Notes under the pieces: model-generated
Database searches by the model: none
Seen by the model: only the letters and a program-made list of their open reading frames with translations
Told to the model about the DNA's origin: nothing
Shown: positions 16,803-24,453 of the stretch, piece after piece
How positions within the stretch are numbered: position 1 is the stretch's first letter
Layout of the letters: each line of letters begins with the position of its first letter
Program-made: the position numbers and the translations under genes
Assembly: GCF_039645995.1 (NCBI RefSeq)
Contig: NZ_CP147920.1
Location: 496,001 to 560,000, forward strand
From: Sulfurimonas sp. HSL3-1
GTDB taxonomy: Bacteria > Campylobacterota > Campylobacteria > Campylobacterales > Sulfurimonadaceae
Direction of reading: 5' to 3'
Length of the DNA stretch: 64,000 nucleotides

Positions 16803-17408
16803 TTAGCGCTTTTTGAGCACGTCGTGGATGACGGTGTATTTGCCGGCCCATGCGCTGATGATGTCCGTCGCCGTCTGCGCCCCGTAGCCCGCGGCCGAGG
16901 CGAACATGGAGGTGGCGCCCGCCGCACAGCCGGTGACATACTTGCCTTCGTCGACGACGCCGTTACTGTTTTCGATCATCACCATACCGGGGCGCGGGGC
17001 GCGGACGTGGTCAACGACGGGGGCGCCGATACCCTCGACAGCGATGGTCTGCATCCCGTTGGCAAAGACGACGGTATCCGCCTCGTAGCTTTCGCCCGAT
17101 TCGGTGTTGACTGTAAACGCCCCCGCACTCCCGGAGACGGAGGTGACGGTGTCTTCTTGCAAGACGACGTTCTCATACGCTTCCGCCCGCGCTGCCAAAG
17201 AGGCCAGCAGTTCGGGACCCTTCGTCCCTTCGGCGACACCGGGGACGTTATGGAGCTCCGCCATGTTCAGATGGGACTTCCCGGCGTCGATGACGAGGAT
17301 ATTTTTCGCGCGTGCGATCTCCATTTTCGGCCCCGCCGATCCCAGCGTGATGGCGCACGAGAGTCCCGAAACCCCGCCGCCGATGATAATGACATCGTAT
17401 TTTTGCAT
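16803..17408 (-). CDS. Small FAD/NAD(P)-binding oxidoreductase, thioredoxin-reductase-like
   Basis: The 201-residue protein starts with the dinucleotide-binding motif VIIIGGGVSGLSCA and ends with a second FAD-contact segment, VDEGKYVTGCAAGATS. This is the frame of a thioredoxin reductase whose NAD(P)H-binding inserted domain and CxxC active site are missing, leaving a single flavin module of two-thirds length. Family members with this shape are annotated only as pyridine nucleotide-disulfide oxidoreductases. It precedes the cyclophilin-like gene on the same strand and follows the SDR gene by about 95 bases. Electron donor and acceptor are unknown. Confidence 0.78.
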   Translation of the reverse strand: MQKYDVIIIGGGVSGLSCAITLGSAGPKMEIARAKNILVIDAGKSHLNMAELHNVPGVAEGTKGPELLASLAARAEAYENVVLQEDTVTSVSGSAGAFTVNTESGESYEADTVVFANGMQTIAVEGIGAPVVDHVRAPRPGMVMIENSNGVVDEGKYVTGCAAGATSMFASAAGYGAQTATDIISAWAGKYTVIHDVLKKR

Positions 17409-17504
17409 CTTCTCTCCTTTGCATAGAGTCTATTTTAGCAGCTAACCCCGATGAGGGCTAGCACGATACCGGCGCAGGATTGCCCGATACTACATGATTG
17501 CCCG

Positions 17505-18248
17505 TTACGACATATAAGCCCCGCCGCTGACGGAGAGGTAGGCCCCCGTCACCTGGGCGCTCTCCTCTTTGGCGAGGAAGCTGACGGCGTTCGCGACATC
17601 TTCGGGTCTGGAGATCGTCTGCGTCGGCGTCATGGAGCGGATGAACTCTTTGAACGCCTCCGGGGCGCCTTCGGTCGCATCGGTGAGAACCAGGCCCGGC
17701 GCGACGATGTTGGAGGTGATGCCATGCGCACCCAGCTCCTGCGCAAGGTACTTGCTGAAGGTGTCGAGCGCACCCTTGGCGGAACCGTGGGCGATGAAAG
17801 AGGGCGCCGGACTTTCGGAGAGGGTGCTGGAGATAAAGATCAGGCGGCCGAACTTCTTCTCCGTCATCGAGGCTGCGGCATACCGGGCACAGAGGTAGGA
17901 GGCGCGAATTTCGTCGTTGAGCTTCTGGGAAAATTCGTCCCAGCTCTGCTCCATGAACGGCTTCTGCGTAAAGTGCATGTTGGCATTGGAGACGAGGATG
18001 TCGACGCCGCCGTGGTCGCGTTTGATGGTGTCGAACATCGCCTTGATGCTTTCTTCGTCCCGGACGTCCGCCTGGATGGGGTACGCTTCGCCGCCGGCAC
18101 CGTTGATGGCCGAGGCCAGGTCATTGGCGACCTGGGTGCTGTTGACGTAGTTGATAAACACGCGGTGGCCGTCTGCGGCGAGGGCTTTGGCCGTGGCCGC
18201 GCCGATGCCTCTGGCACCGCCGGTAATCAGAACATTTTTCTTAGACAT
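17505..18248 (-). CDS. Short-chain dehydrogenase/reductase with altered active site
   Basis: This 247-residue protein has the Rossmann motif TGGARGIGAA, the Asp-Val NAD contact (ADVRDEES) and SNANMHF where NNAG normally sits. The serine of the catalytic set is present (FISSTL), and the lysine is present, but the tyrosine of YxxxK is replaced by histidine: the segment reads FIAHGSAKGAL. It may be inactive, or work on another principle. The start MSKKNVL at 18248 has AAAGGACC ahead; a start at 18266 is possible. It diverges from an AraC-type regulator gene across an AT-rich gap of about 210 bases. Confidence 0.85.
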   Translation of the reverse strand: MSKKNVLITGGARGIGAATAKALAADGHRVFINYVNSTQVANDLASAINGAGGEAYPIQADVRDEESIKAMFDTIKRDHGGVDILVSNANMHFTQKPFMEQSWDEFSQKLNDEIRASYLCARYAAASMTEKKFGRLIFISSTLSESPAPSFIAHGSAKGALDTFSKYLAQELGAHGITSNIVAPGLVLTDATEGAPEAFKEFIRSMTPTQTISRPEDVANAVSFLAKEESAQVTGAYLSVSGGAYMS

Positions 18249-18462
18249 TTCAGGTCCTTTCATCATTGGATTGATGGGGACTATTGTAGCGGCCTGCGTG
18301 TTTCCGTGTAAGAGTAAAAACTCCTATTAATTGTCAATTTTTCTTATTTAAAAAAACAATGAGCTTAAAAACTTAATAATAACGCTATGTTTCGACTATA
18401 CAATGGACAAAAACACGTTTAGGCGTAAAAATGGTGCCCAACGGCATACATCAGGATTAATT

Positions 18463-19347
18463 ATGGAACTTTTGAGCATGTCCCAGGCGCTGGAGCGCTA
18501 CAGGCAGATCCACCTGGAAACACCCGCATTCGGCATGAACGTCCTCTCGGACGATTTCCGGCCTACCGACATCGTCATTCTTCAGAGCAACTCCCAGCGC
18601 AAAGAGGGGGTGCCCGTGCGGTGCGACTTCTACACGATGGTGTTCTGCCTGGCGGGCGGCTCGATCCGCTATGTCAACCAGTTCGAATACACGATCAACG
18701 CGCACTCCCTGCACCTGTTGCCGCCGGGGTCGATCCATTCGTTCCGGGACACCTTTGACACGACGGAGTATTACGTGATTTTGTTCGAGAAGGATTTCCC
18801 GGGGGAGACGGCGTTGCTGGCCTTTCACGACCGGCACCTCGAAAGCGTCGACCTGGAGCCGTCGCTGTTCGGCAGGGTCAAAGAGCTTTTTGAGGAGATC
18901 GAGCGTGAGCTCAAAAAGTCCGACGTCGACAGCGGCCTCTATGCCAAACACCTGCTGGACCTTATTTTGCTGATCCTGAAACGGGAGAAGCTGAAACTGG
19001 GGAGCGACGCACCCAGAACGCGCAGCGATGTCATCTGCAGCCGCTTTCTCTCGCTGCTGGAAGAGCACTTCAAGACGATGAAGCGCGTCGACGACTACGC
19101 GGCGCTGCTCGACCTGACGCCGAAATATCTCAGCGAAACGGTCAAGGCGAACCTGGGGAACAGCGCGCTGCACTACATCCATAAACGCATCGTCAAGGAG
19201 GCCGAATACCTGCTGGTCTATACGCCAAGGACGGTCGGCAGCATCGCGGAAACGCTCAATTTTCATGACGCCTCTCAGTTCACCAAGTTTTTCAAACAGA
19301 AAGTCGGCAAAAGCCCGAAGCAGTACCGTATAGACAATGCAGGCTAG
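18463..19347 (+). CDS. AraC-family transcription regulator
   Basis: The 294-residue product (from the ATG at 18463) has a cupin-type sensing domain at 40-140, marked by LHLLPPGSIHSFRD, and a C-terminal helix-turn-helix pair ending in VGSIAETLNFHDASQFTKFF and KVGKSPKQYR. This is the typical AraC layout. An in-frame ATG at 18403 would add 20 residues; neither start has a strong ribosome site, so the start is uncertain. It is divergent from the SDR-flavoprotein-cyclophilin-like genes, which it may control. The upstream gap is unusually AT-rich, fitting a promoter region for both sides. Confidence 0.86.
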   Translation: MELLSMSQALERYRQIHLETPAFGMNVLSDDFRPTDIVILQSNSQRKEGVPVRCDFYTMVFCLAGGSIRYVNQFEYTINAHSLHLLPPGSIHSFRDTFDTTEYYVILFEKDFPGETALLAFHDRHLESVDLEPSLFGRVKELFEEIERELKKSDVDSGLYAKHLLDLILLILKREKLKLGSDAPRTRSDVICSRFLSLLEEHFKTMKRVDDYAALLDLTPKYLSETVKANLGNSALHYIHKRIVKEAEYLLVYTPRTVGSIAETLNFHDASQFTKFFKQKVGKSPKQYRIDNAG

Positions 19348-19456
19348 CCTCCGTCTGCGTTTTGAAGCGTAGGGGAACTGCTGCACAATTTTTATGCGGG
19401 CCGTAGGCTGCAATCCCCGTGGCCATCGTTTAAAATAGCGCAAAAAAAGAGGCCGC

Positions 19457-20173
19457 GTGAAACGGATCTGCATTATCAAAACAGGATCGACGTTCGGTAC
19501 AACCCGAAGCGCGTACAACGATTTTGAAGATTGGATCATTGACAAGCTGGAGTTGCCGCAATCGCGCCCGTTTACGGTGAACGTCCAGGGGGGCGACGCC
19601 CTGCCGGACCTGGCGCGGTGCGACGGTGTGATCGTCACCGGTTCGCACGCCATGGTCACCGAAGAGGAGGCCTGGAGCCGTCAGACGGCGGCGTGGCTGG
19701 CGGAAGTAGTGGCGCGGGGCATCCCGATGCTGGCGATCTGCTACGGGCACCAGCTCCTGGCCAAGGCCCTTGGCGGCGTCTCGGGTTACCACCGCAACGG
19801 CATGGAGATAGGGACGGTCGCTATTGACCTGACCGACAACGCGCGGGACGATAGGCTCTTTTGCGACCTGCCGATGCGTTTTGATGCCCATACCATCCAC
19901 TCCCAGACGGTCGTCACCCTGCCCGAAGGCGCCGTGCGGCTCGCGTTCAACACCCACGATGAAAACCACGCCTTCAGGATGGGACCGAGTGCCTGGGGTG
20001 TGCAGTTCCACCCCGAGTTCGACAGGGCCGTCATGCGCTCCTACATTGATGAGGTTTCCAAATCCGAACCGTTCGGGGAGGAGAAGAGGGCGGCACTGCT
20101 GGAAGCGGCGCGCGAAACCGCCGAAGCGACGGCGATCCTGAAGAGGTTCGAGAAGCTCGTCTGCGAAGGGTGA
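19457..20173 (+). CDS. Class I glutamine amidotransferase-like protein
   Basis: The 238-residue protein shows the class I glutaminase triad: Cys in LAICYGHQLLA, and His with Glu in QFHPEF. It stands alone without a synthetase domain, like the GMP-synthase-related stand-alone amidotransferases such as YfeJ and GuaA-like proteins. Which amine acceptor it serves, or whether it is a peptidase of gamma-glutamyl bonds, cannot be read. The start is a GTG at 19457 with AAAGAGG ahead. It converges on the CMD gene with 11 bases between stops, and follows the AraC gene by about 110 bases. Confidence 0.85.
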   Translation: MKRICIIKTGSTFGTTRSAYNDFEDWIIDKLELPQSRPFTVNVQGGDALPDLARCDGVIVTGSHAMVTEEEAWSRQTAAWLAEVVARGIPMLAICYGHQLLAKALGGVSGYHRNGMEIGTVAIDLTDNARDDRLFCDLPMRFDAHTIHSQTVVTLPEGAVRLAFNTHDENHAFRMGPSAWGVQFHPEFDRAVMRSYIDEVSKSEPFGEEKRAALLEAARETAEATAILKRFEKLVCEG

Positions 20174-20184
20174 CGCCGCTTTTT

Positions 20185-20916
20185 TCAGCCGTCCCCCGCT
20201 GTGAGCAGGTCTCGGAGCAGTTGTCGTACTGACTCGGCTGCGCGCACTCCCACTTTTGATTCAAGCACGGCGACGAACGCCGCCATCTGATCGGCACTCA
20301 ATCCCGTATTCATGGCGGCACCCAGATGGAACCTTAGCTGCCCCTCCGTCCCGGGCATGGCGGCCAGCGCCGAGATGGTGACCAGCTCGCGGCTACGGTG
20401 GTCCAGAACGTCCCGGGCGAAGATGTCCGCGAAGAGGTGCTCTTTGAGGTAGGTGTCCATCACCGGGGTAAAGAGCTGGTAGCCCTGGGCCGGAGGCTCT
20501 TCTGTAACGCCCATCAGTTTTCGGCGCACCTCTGCGCCGTACGCATCCCTGTCCATACCCTTCGGCAGCGGCGAAGCCGCTTTGCCGACGGTGTCCTTGA
20601 TGCCCTCTGCCTCGCGCACTTTCATGACCTCCATAAAGGCGTTGATGCCGTTGAGACTGCGCGGGAACCCGCAGTAGGCGTAGAGCTGGATAAGGATCTC
20701 CTTGATTTCGTTGACGCTGAGACCGGCATCCAGCCCTTTCTCCAACGCGGGTTTGAGCCGCTCCATATCGCCTGCTGCCGTCAACGCGGCGATGGGGATC
20801 ATGGCCTGTTCTTTCGCTGTGAGGGCTTCGACTTCTTTGGGTCCACCCATGTCTGCCGCAAAACTGCAGGTAACGCTAAAGATGGAAAAAAGGAAAGTGA
20901 TAAATCCGGTTCGCAT
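20185..20916 (-). CDS. Exported carboxymuconolactone decarboxylase-family protein, two domains
   Basis: A signal peptide (MRTGFITFLFSIFSVTCSFA) precedes two carboxymuconolactone decarboxylase (CMD)-type helical domains in 243 residues. The first contains IKEILIQLYAYCGFPRSL and the second DHRSRELVTISALAAM, the standard CMD signature. Canonical AhpD-like members use a CxxC pair; here the first domain keeps a single Cys (YAYC) and the second has none in that place, so peroxidase action is doubtful. Periplasmic location is unusual for the family. It is last in a four-gene run with cupin, SDR and alcohol dehydrogenase genes on the same strand. Confidence 0.85.
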   Translation of the reverse strand: MRTGFITFLFSIFSVTCSFAADMGGPKEVEALTAKEQAMIPIAALTAAGDMERLKPALEKGLDAGLSVNEIKEILIQLYAYCGFPRSLNGINAFMEVMKVREAEGIKDTVGKAASPLPKGMDRDAYGAEVRRKLMGVTEEPPAQGYQLFTPVMDTYLKEHLFADIFARDVLDHRSRELVTISALAAMPGTEGQLRFHLGAAMNTGLSADQMAAFVAVLESKVGVRAAESVRQLLRDLLTAGDG

Positions 20917-20931
20917 GGCTGCTCCTTTCGC

Positions 20932-21366
20932 TTACAGCGTGTTGTAGTACGCATCGTCTACAGGCTCAAGCCACTCGTTGCTCGTTTCCGTTCCCGGGAT
21001 CTCCACGGAGATGTGGCTGAACCAGCTGTCGGCTTTGGCACCGTGCCAGTGCTTCACCCCTGTCGGGATGTAGACGACGGAGCCCTCGCGCAGGCTGACA
21101 GCATCTTGCCCCTCCGTCTGGTACCACCCTTCGCCCGCGGTGCAGATCAGCAGCTGCCCGCCGCCGGTTGCTGCGTGGTGGATGTGCCAGTGGTTGCGGC
21201 ATCCGGGCTCGAACGTTACGTTGGCGACGAAGGCGGGGGAGCCTTCGGGGTTGATCGCGAGGTTCAGAAAGGAATCGCCGACGAAGTATTCCGCATACAT
21301 CTCGTTGGGCACGCCCGTTCCGAACATATTGGCCTTGTCGAATGTCTCTTTATTCATATATTTCAT
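20932..21366 (-). CDS. Small cupin-domain protein
   Basis: This 144-residue protein is one cupin barrel. The first metal motif is seen in CRNHWHIHHAATGGGQLLI (two His after the HWH segment), and the second in YIPTGVKHWHGAK. Such cupins often travel with CMD-family genes, as here (15 bases upstream). The start MKYMNKETF at 21366 has AAAAAGGAGCAGG in front; the much longer frame to 21651 overlaps the SDR gene and is not needed. Ligand and activity are unknown; an oxidoreductase-linked detoxification role fits the neighbours. Confidence 0.85.
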   Translation of the reverse strand: MKYMNKETFDKANMFGTGVPNEMYAEYFVGDSFLNLAINPEGSPAFVANVTFEPGCRNHWHIHHAATGGGQLLICTAGEGWYQTEGQDAVSLREGSVVYIPTGVKHWHGAKADSWFSHISVEIPGTETSNEWLEPVDDAYYNTL

Positions 21367-21389
21367 TTCCTGCTCCTTTTTGGCGCGCT

Positions 21390-22118
21390 TCACTGCGCCG
21401 GGAAAGTGATGCCGCTGACCGCTTCGCAGCGCGCCAGCAGCGCCTCCTGCGCGGCGACGTCGTCGGCCTTTGAGGCATAAGACGCCTCTTGCATATGGAA
21501 AAGGTAGCGGCCGCTGACGGCGGCATCCCCGCCCGAGGCGAGCCACACCTGCGTCCGCGCCCCCTCTTGCAGGTCGTCCGGCGCGCCTTTGCCGCCCATC
21601 TTGGTGGGGACCCACCCGGGGTCGACGGTGTTGGCGTAGACGCCCGGCCATCGGCGCGCCACGGCGTTGGAGAGCATCAGCACCAGCAGCTTGGAGTCGG
21701 AGTAGGTGACTCCCGTCTCCGGTGCGAGCGCATCTATCTCCGCGCTGCCCTGCGTGTGCATGTTCGACCCGATGTAAACAAGCCGTTTCGGCCGCGCGAT
21801 CAATGCCGTCAGGATGTAGGGGGCGAGCACGTTGACCGCAAAGATCGCGGGCTTCGGCGCCCGGTAGACGCCGGCGTTGTGGATGACGGCGTCGAAAGGG
21901 CCGATGGCGTTGACCGCTTCGGCCAGCCGCACGGTCGCCGCCATATCGGAGAGGTCGGCAATCAGTACGTCCCTGGCCTCCGAGAGCTGCCGTCTGGCGT
22001 CATCGGCCCGCGCGGCGTTGCGGGCGTGCAGGACGACGTCGTGCCCCGCCTCGACGAGCATCCGCGCCGCGAGCAGCCCGAGCCCGTCCGAGGAGCCGGT
22101 AATGAATACTTTTGCCAT
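21390..22118 (-). CDS. Short-chain dehydrogenase/reductase
   Basis: The 242-residue protein has the Rossmann motif TGSSDGLGLLAA, the NAG of the SDR core (IHNAGVY), a catalytic serine (IGSNMH) and an intact YxxxK (YSDSK). DPGWVPTKMGG is the usual loop after the active site. It therefore looks active, unlike the SDR at 17505. It lies between the cupin and the Tat-exported alcohol dehydrogenase, with gaps of 23 and 11 bases, so the four genes form one operon. Substrate is not visible. Confidence 0.87.
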   Translation of the reverse strand: MAKVFITGSSDGLGLLAARMLVEAGHDVVLHARNAARADDARRQLSEARDVLIADLSDMAATVRLAEAVNAIGPFDAVIHNAGVYRAPKPAIFAVNVLAPYILTALIARPKRLVYIGSNMHTQGSAEIDALAPETGVTYSDSKLLVLMLSNAVARRWPGVYANTVDPGWVPTKMGGKGAPDDLQEGARTQVWLASGGDAAVSGRYLFHMQEASYASKADDVAAQEALLARCEAVSGITFPAQ

Positions 22119-22129
22119 CGTAAGCCCTT

Positions 22130-23293
22130 TTAGATCGTGGCCGAATCGATGACGTATCTATAGCGTGCCTCTTTGTTCTCCACTTTTTTCCATGCCTCGG
22201 TAATCGCTTTGGCCTCGATCATCTCGATCTGGGGATAGATCTTATTGGCGGCACAATAGTCCACCACTTCTTGTGTCTCTTTCATCCCACCGATAAGGGA
22301 GGCGTTGAAGTTGACCCGGCTTGCGGAGAGGGCGAGGTTGTTCATCATGATCTCGAAATTGTCCGGCATGCCGACGTAGGTGAAGACCCCGAACGGCTTC
22401 ACGGCCGCGATATAAGCCGCGATGTTGTGCTTGTAGGGAATGGTGCTGATCATGTAGTCCAGCGTGCCGGCGTAGGGCGCTATTTTTGAGAGGCCGTCGA
22501 CGACGATGGCCTCTTTCGCCCCGAATTTCAGGATATCGTCCACCTTGTCCGGCGACGTCGTAAAGGCGTAGACCTCCGCGCCTTTGGAAACGGCGAGCTT
22601 GATGGCCATATGCCCCAGACCGCCGATGCCGGCCACGCCGACCTTGTCCCCTTTTTTAAGATCGAACTTCATCAGGGGAGAGTAGGTCGTGATCCCCGCG
22701 CAGAGCAGCGGCGCCGCGACTTTGAAGTCGAGGTTCTCGGGAATGTGCACGACATAGTGATCCCTGACGACGATGCTTTTCGAGTAACCGCCCTGCGAGA
22801 TCCCCGTCGGCTCTCTTTTGTCGGGATAGCCGTAGGTGAAGAGGGTGTCGGGCTGATACTGCTCCTCGTTCTCGCACGTCGTGCAGCCGTCGACCATACA
22901 GCCCACACCGGCCCTGTCGCCGACTTTGAACTCGGTGACATTCTTGCCGACGGCGGCAACGATACCGACGATCTCATGCCCCGGGACCTGGGGGTACTGC
23001 TGCGGTCCCCAGTGCCCTTTCATCTGGTGGATATCCGAGTGACAGATCGAAGCGTATTTGATGTCGATAAGGACATCGTTGTCGCCAACGGGACGACGCT
23101 CGAACTCCCACGGTTTGAACACACCGCTGGTGTCGAATACCGCATACCCTTTTGTTTTAATGTTTCCGTTCATCGTTTTTCCTTTTTCGTTCGCAAAGAG
23201 TGTCGCCGGGTCGAAAAAAACCAAACCGGCTCCCAGTACTGCCGATTTTTTAATAAAGTCCCTTCTGGACTGATCGTTCGTTTTGTGTTCCAT
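22130..23293 (-). CDS. Tat-exported zinc alcohol dehydrogenase-like protein (YahK/CAD type)
   Basis: The 387-residue product carries a twin-arginine signal (SRRDFIKKSAVLGAGLVFF) followed by a medium-chain dehydrogenase of the cinnamyl-alcohol type. The catalytic zinc ligands are kept: Cys and His in ASICHSDIHQMKG and HE in VPGHEIVG. The NAD(P) motif is VGVAGIGGLGHMA. The loop for the structural zinc is degenerate: the usual four Cys are reduced to GCTTCENEEQYQ, with part of the loop deleted. Export of an NAD(P) enzyme is odd, as the periplasm lacks free cofactor; folded export with bound cofactor is possible by the Tat path. The start at 23293 has AAGGAGCC upstream. Confidence 0.87.
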   Translation of the reverse strand: MEHKTNDQSRRDFIKKSAVLGAGLVFFDPATLFANEKGKTMNGNIKTKGYAVFDTSGVFKPWEFERRPVGDNDVLIDIKYASICHSDIHQMKGHWGPQQYPQVPGHEIVGIVAAVGKNVTEFKVGDRAGVGCMVDGCTTCENEEQYQPDTLFTYGYPDKREPTGISQGGYSKSIVVRDHYVVHIPENLDFKVAAPLLCAGITTYSPLMKFDLKKGDKVGVAGIGGLGHMAIKLAVSKGAEVYAFTTSPDKVDDILKFGAKEAIVVDGLSKIAPYAGTLDYMISTIPYKHNIAAYIAAVKPFGVFTYVGMPDNFEIMMNNLALSASRVNFNASLIGGMKETQEVVDYCAANKIYPQIEMIEAKAITEAWKKVENKEARYRYVIDSATI

Positions 23294-23445
23294 CCGCGGC
23301 TCCTTGCATAGGATTGGTTGGCTGCCAAACACAGCGACTGTATAAGATTATTGTATAGCAATTTCCCGACGGGGGATAGAACGATCCTTTCTGTTGATTG
23401 CCTATTTCTCCAAAAGATGTATAATGTCCTTCATAAGGAGCTAGG

Positions 23446-24333
23446 ATGAAGACTGAGCAGCTTGACCGTTATCGCGAGGAAATCAAGAGCCGGATCGGGG
23501 CCGAGTTCCGGGGTGAAAACGCCATTTCCACCCCAGTTGATGAGCTCTCCTTCTACTACAGCAGTACGCCGACGAATATGCTGGCGACCATCTATGAACC
23601 CTCCATCTGTGTTATCGTACAGGGCTCGAAAGAGGTGGGAGTGGACGAAGAGCTGATCCCCTACGATCCCAATATGTACCTGCTGGCCTCCGTCCATATG
23701 CCCGCCCGTGTCCGCATCACGGAAGCAACGGAATCACGTCCCTATATGGGGCTGACCGTCACCTTTTCCATGGAGCAGATCTTCGACGTGCTCAAAGAGG
23801 TGGGGCGTTCTTCAAACCCTTCAAAAGGAGCCAAGAGGGGGCTCTATTTCGGCGACATGCAGCCGCGCCTCCTCGACCCTGTTGCCCGCCTGGTGCGGCT
23901 CCTTGAGACCCCGGAGGACATCCCGGTCCTCGCACCCCTCATCACCAAGGAGATCCTCTATAACGTTATGCGCGACGAGGGCGGCGACTTTATCCGCCAG
24001 TACGTGATGGACGGGAGCGCGACCCAGCGGGTTGTCAAGGCGATTACAAAGATCAAAGACGAGTTCCGCGAGGCGCTTCAGGTCAAAGAGCTCGCACACC
24101 ATGTCGGCATGAGCGAATCATCTCTCTACGCGAACTTCAAGAAGATCACGGGGATGAGCCCGCTGCAGTTCCAAAAAAGCCTCCGCCTCCAGGAAGCGCG
24201 CCAGCTGCTGATGTCGCGGGACGTCGAAGCGGCGGAGGTCGCCTTCGAAGTGGGCTACGAAAGCCCGTCGCAGTTCAGCCGGGAATACGCCAGAATGTTC
24301 GGGCTGCCGCCCAAGACCGACACCCGTTTATAA
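23446..24333 (+). CDS. AraC-family transcription regulator (AraC_N type)
   Basis: The 295-residue protein has an N-terminal ligand domain with YEPSICVIVQGSKEV and MYLLASVHMP, typical of the AraC_N regulators often found beside alcohol dehydrogenase genes. The DNA-binding end shows VKELAHHVGMSESSLYANFK and VAFEVGYESPSQFSREYARM. AAGGAGCTAGG precedes the ATG. It is divergent from the ADH-SDR-cupin-CMD operon (gap about 150 bases) and is its likely activator. Its tail is followed by a 120-base gap that leads into the multihaem cytochrome gene on the same strand. Confidence 0.9.
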   Translation: MKTEQLDRYREEIKSRIGAEFRGENAISTPVDELSFYYSSTPTNMLATIYEPSICVIVQGSKEVGVDEELIPYDPNMYLLASVHMPARVRITEATESRPYMGLTVTFSMEQIFDVLKEVGRSSNPSKGAKRGLYFGDMQPRLLDPVARLVRLLETPEDIPVLAPLITKEILYNVMRDEGGDFIRQYVMDGSATQRVVKAITKIKDEFREALQVKELAHHVGMSESSLYANFKKITGMSPLQFQKSLRLQEARQLLMSRDVEAAEVAFEVGYESPSQFSREYARMFGLPPKTDTRL

Positions 24334-24359
24334 AATTCCCCCTTTTTTCGTCCCAAAAC

Positions 24360-24376
24360 GTAAAGTTGAACTTTAC
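24360..24376. promoter_or_regulatory. Perfect 8-1-8 palindrome upstream of the cytochrome gene
   Basis: GTAAAGTT and AACTTTAC flank one base. It lies 78 bases before the cytochrome start and 26 bases after the AraC stop, and is followed by an A-rich tract. It is not a + strand terminator, as no T run follows. An operator for a dimeric regulator is the best guess. Confidence 0.5.
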
Positions 24377-24453
24377 AAAAAAGAAAAAATTATAATAACT
24401 CTGTGATATTTCTCCGGTAGAATCGTTTAAAATTTTCGTCGGAGTGATAAAAA

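Noticed and set aside
24360-24376. Palindrome as terminator of the AraC gene
   Set aside because: No T run follows it on the + strand; it is followed by A-rich sequence, so an operator is more likely.
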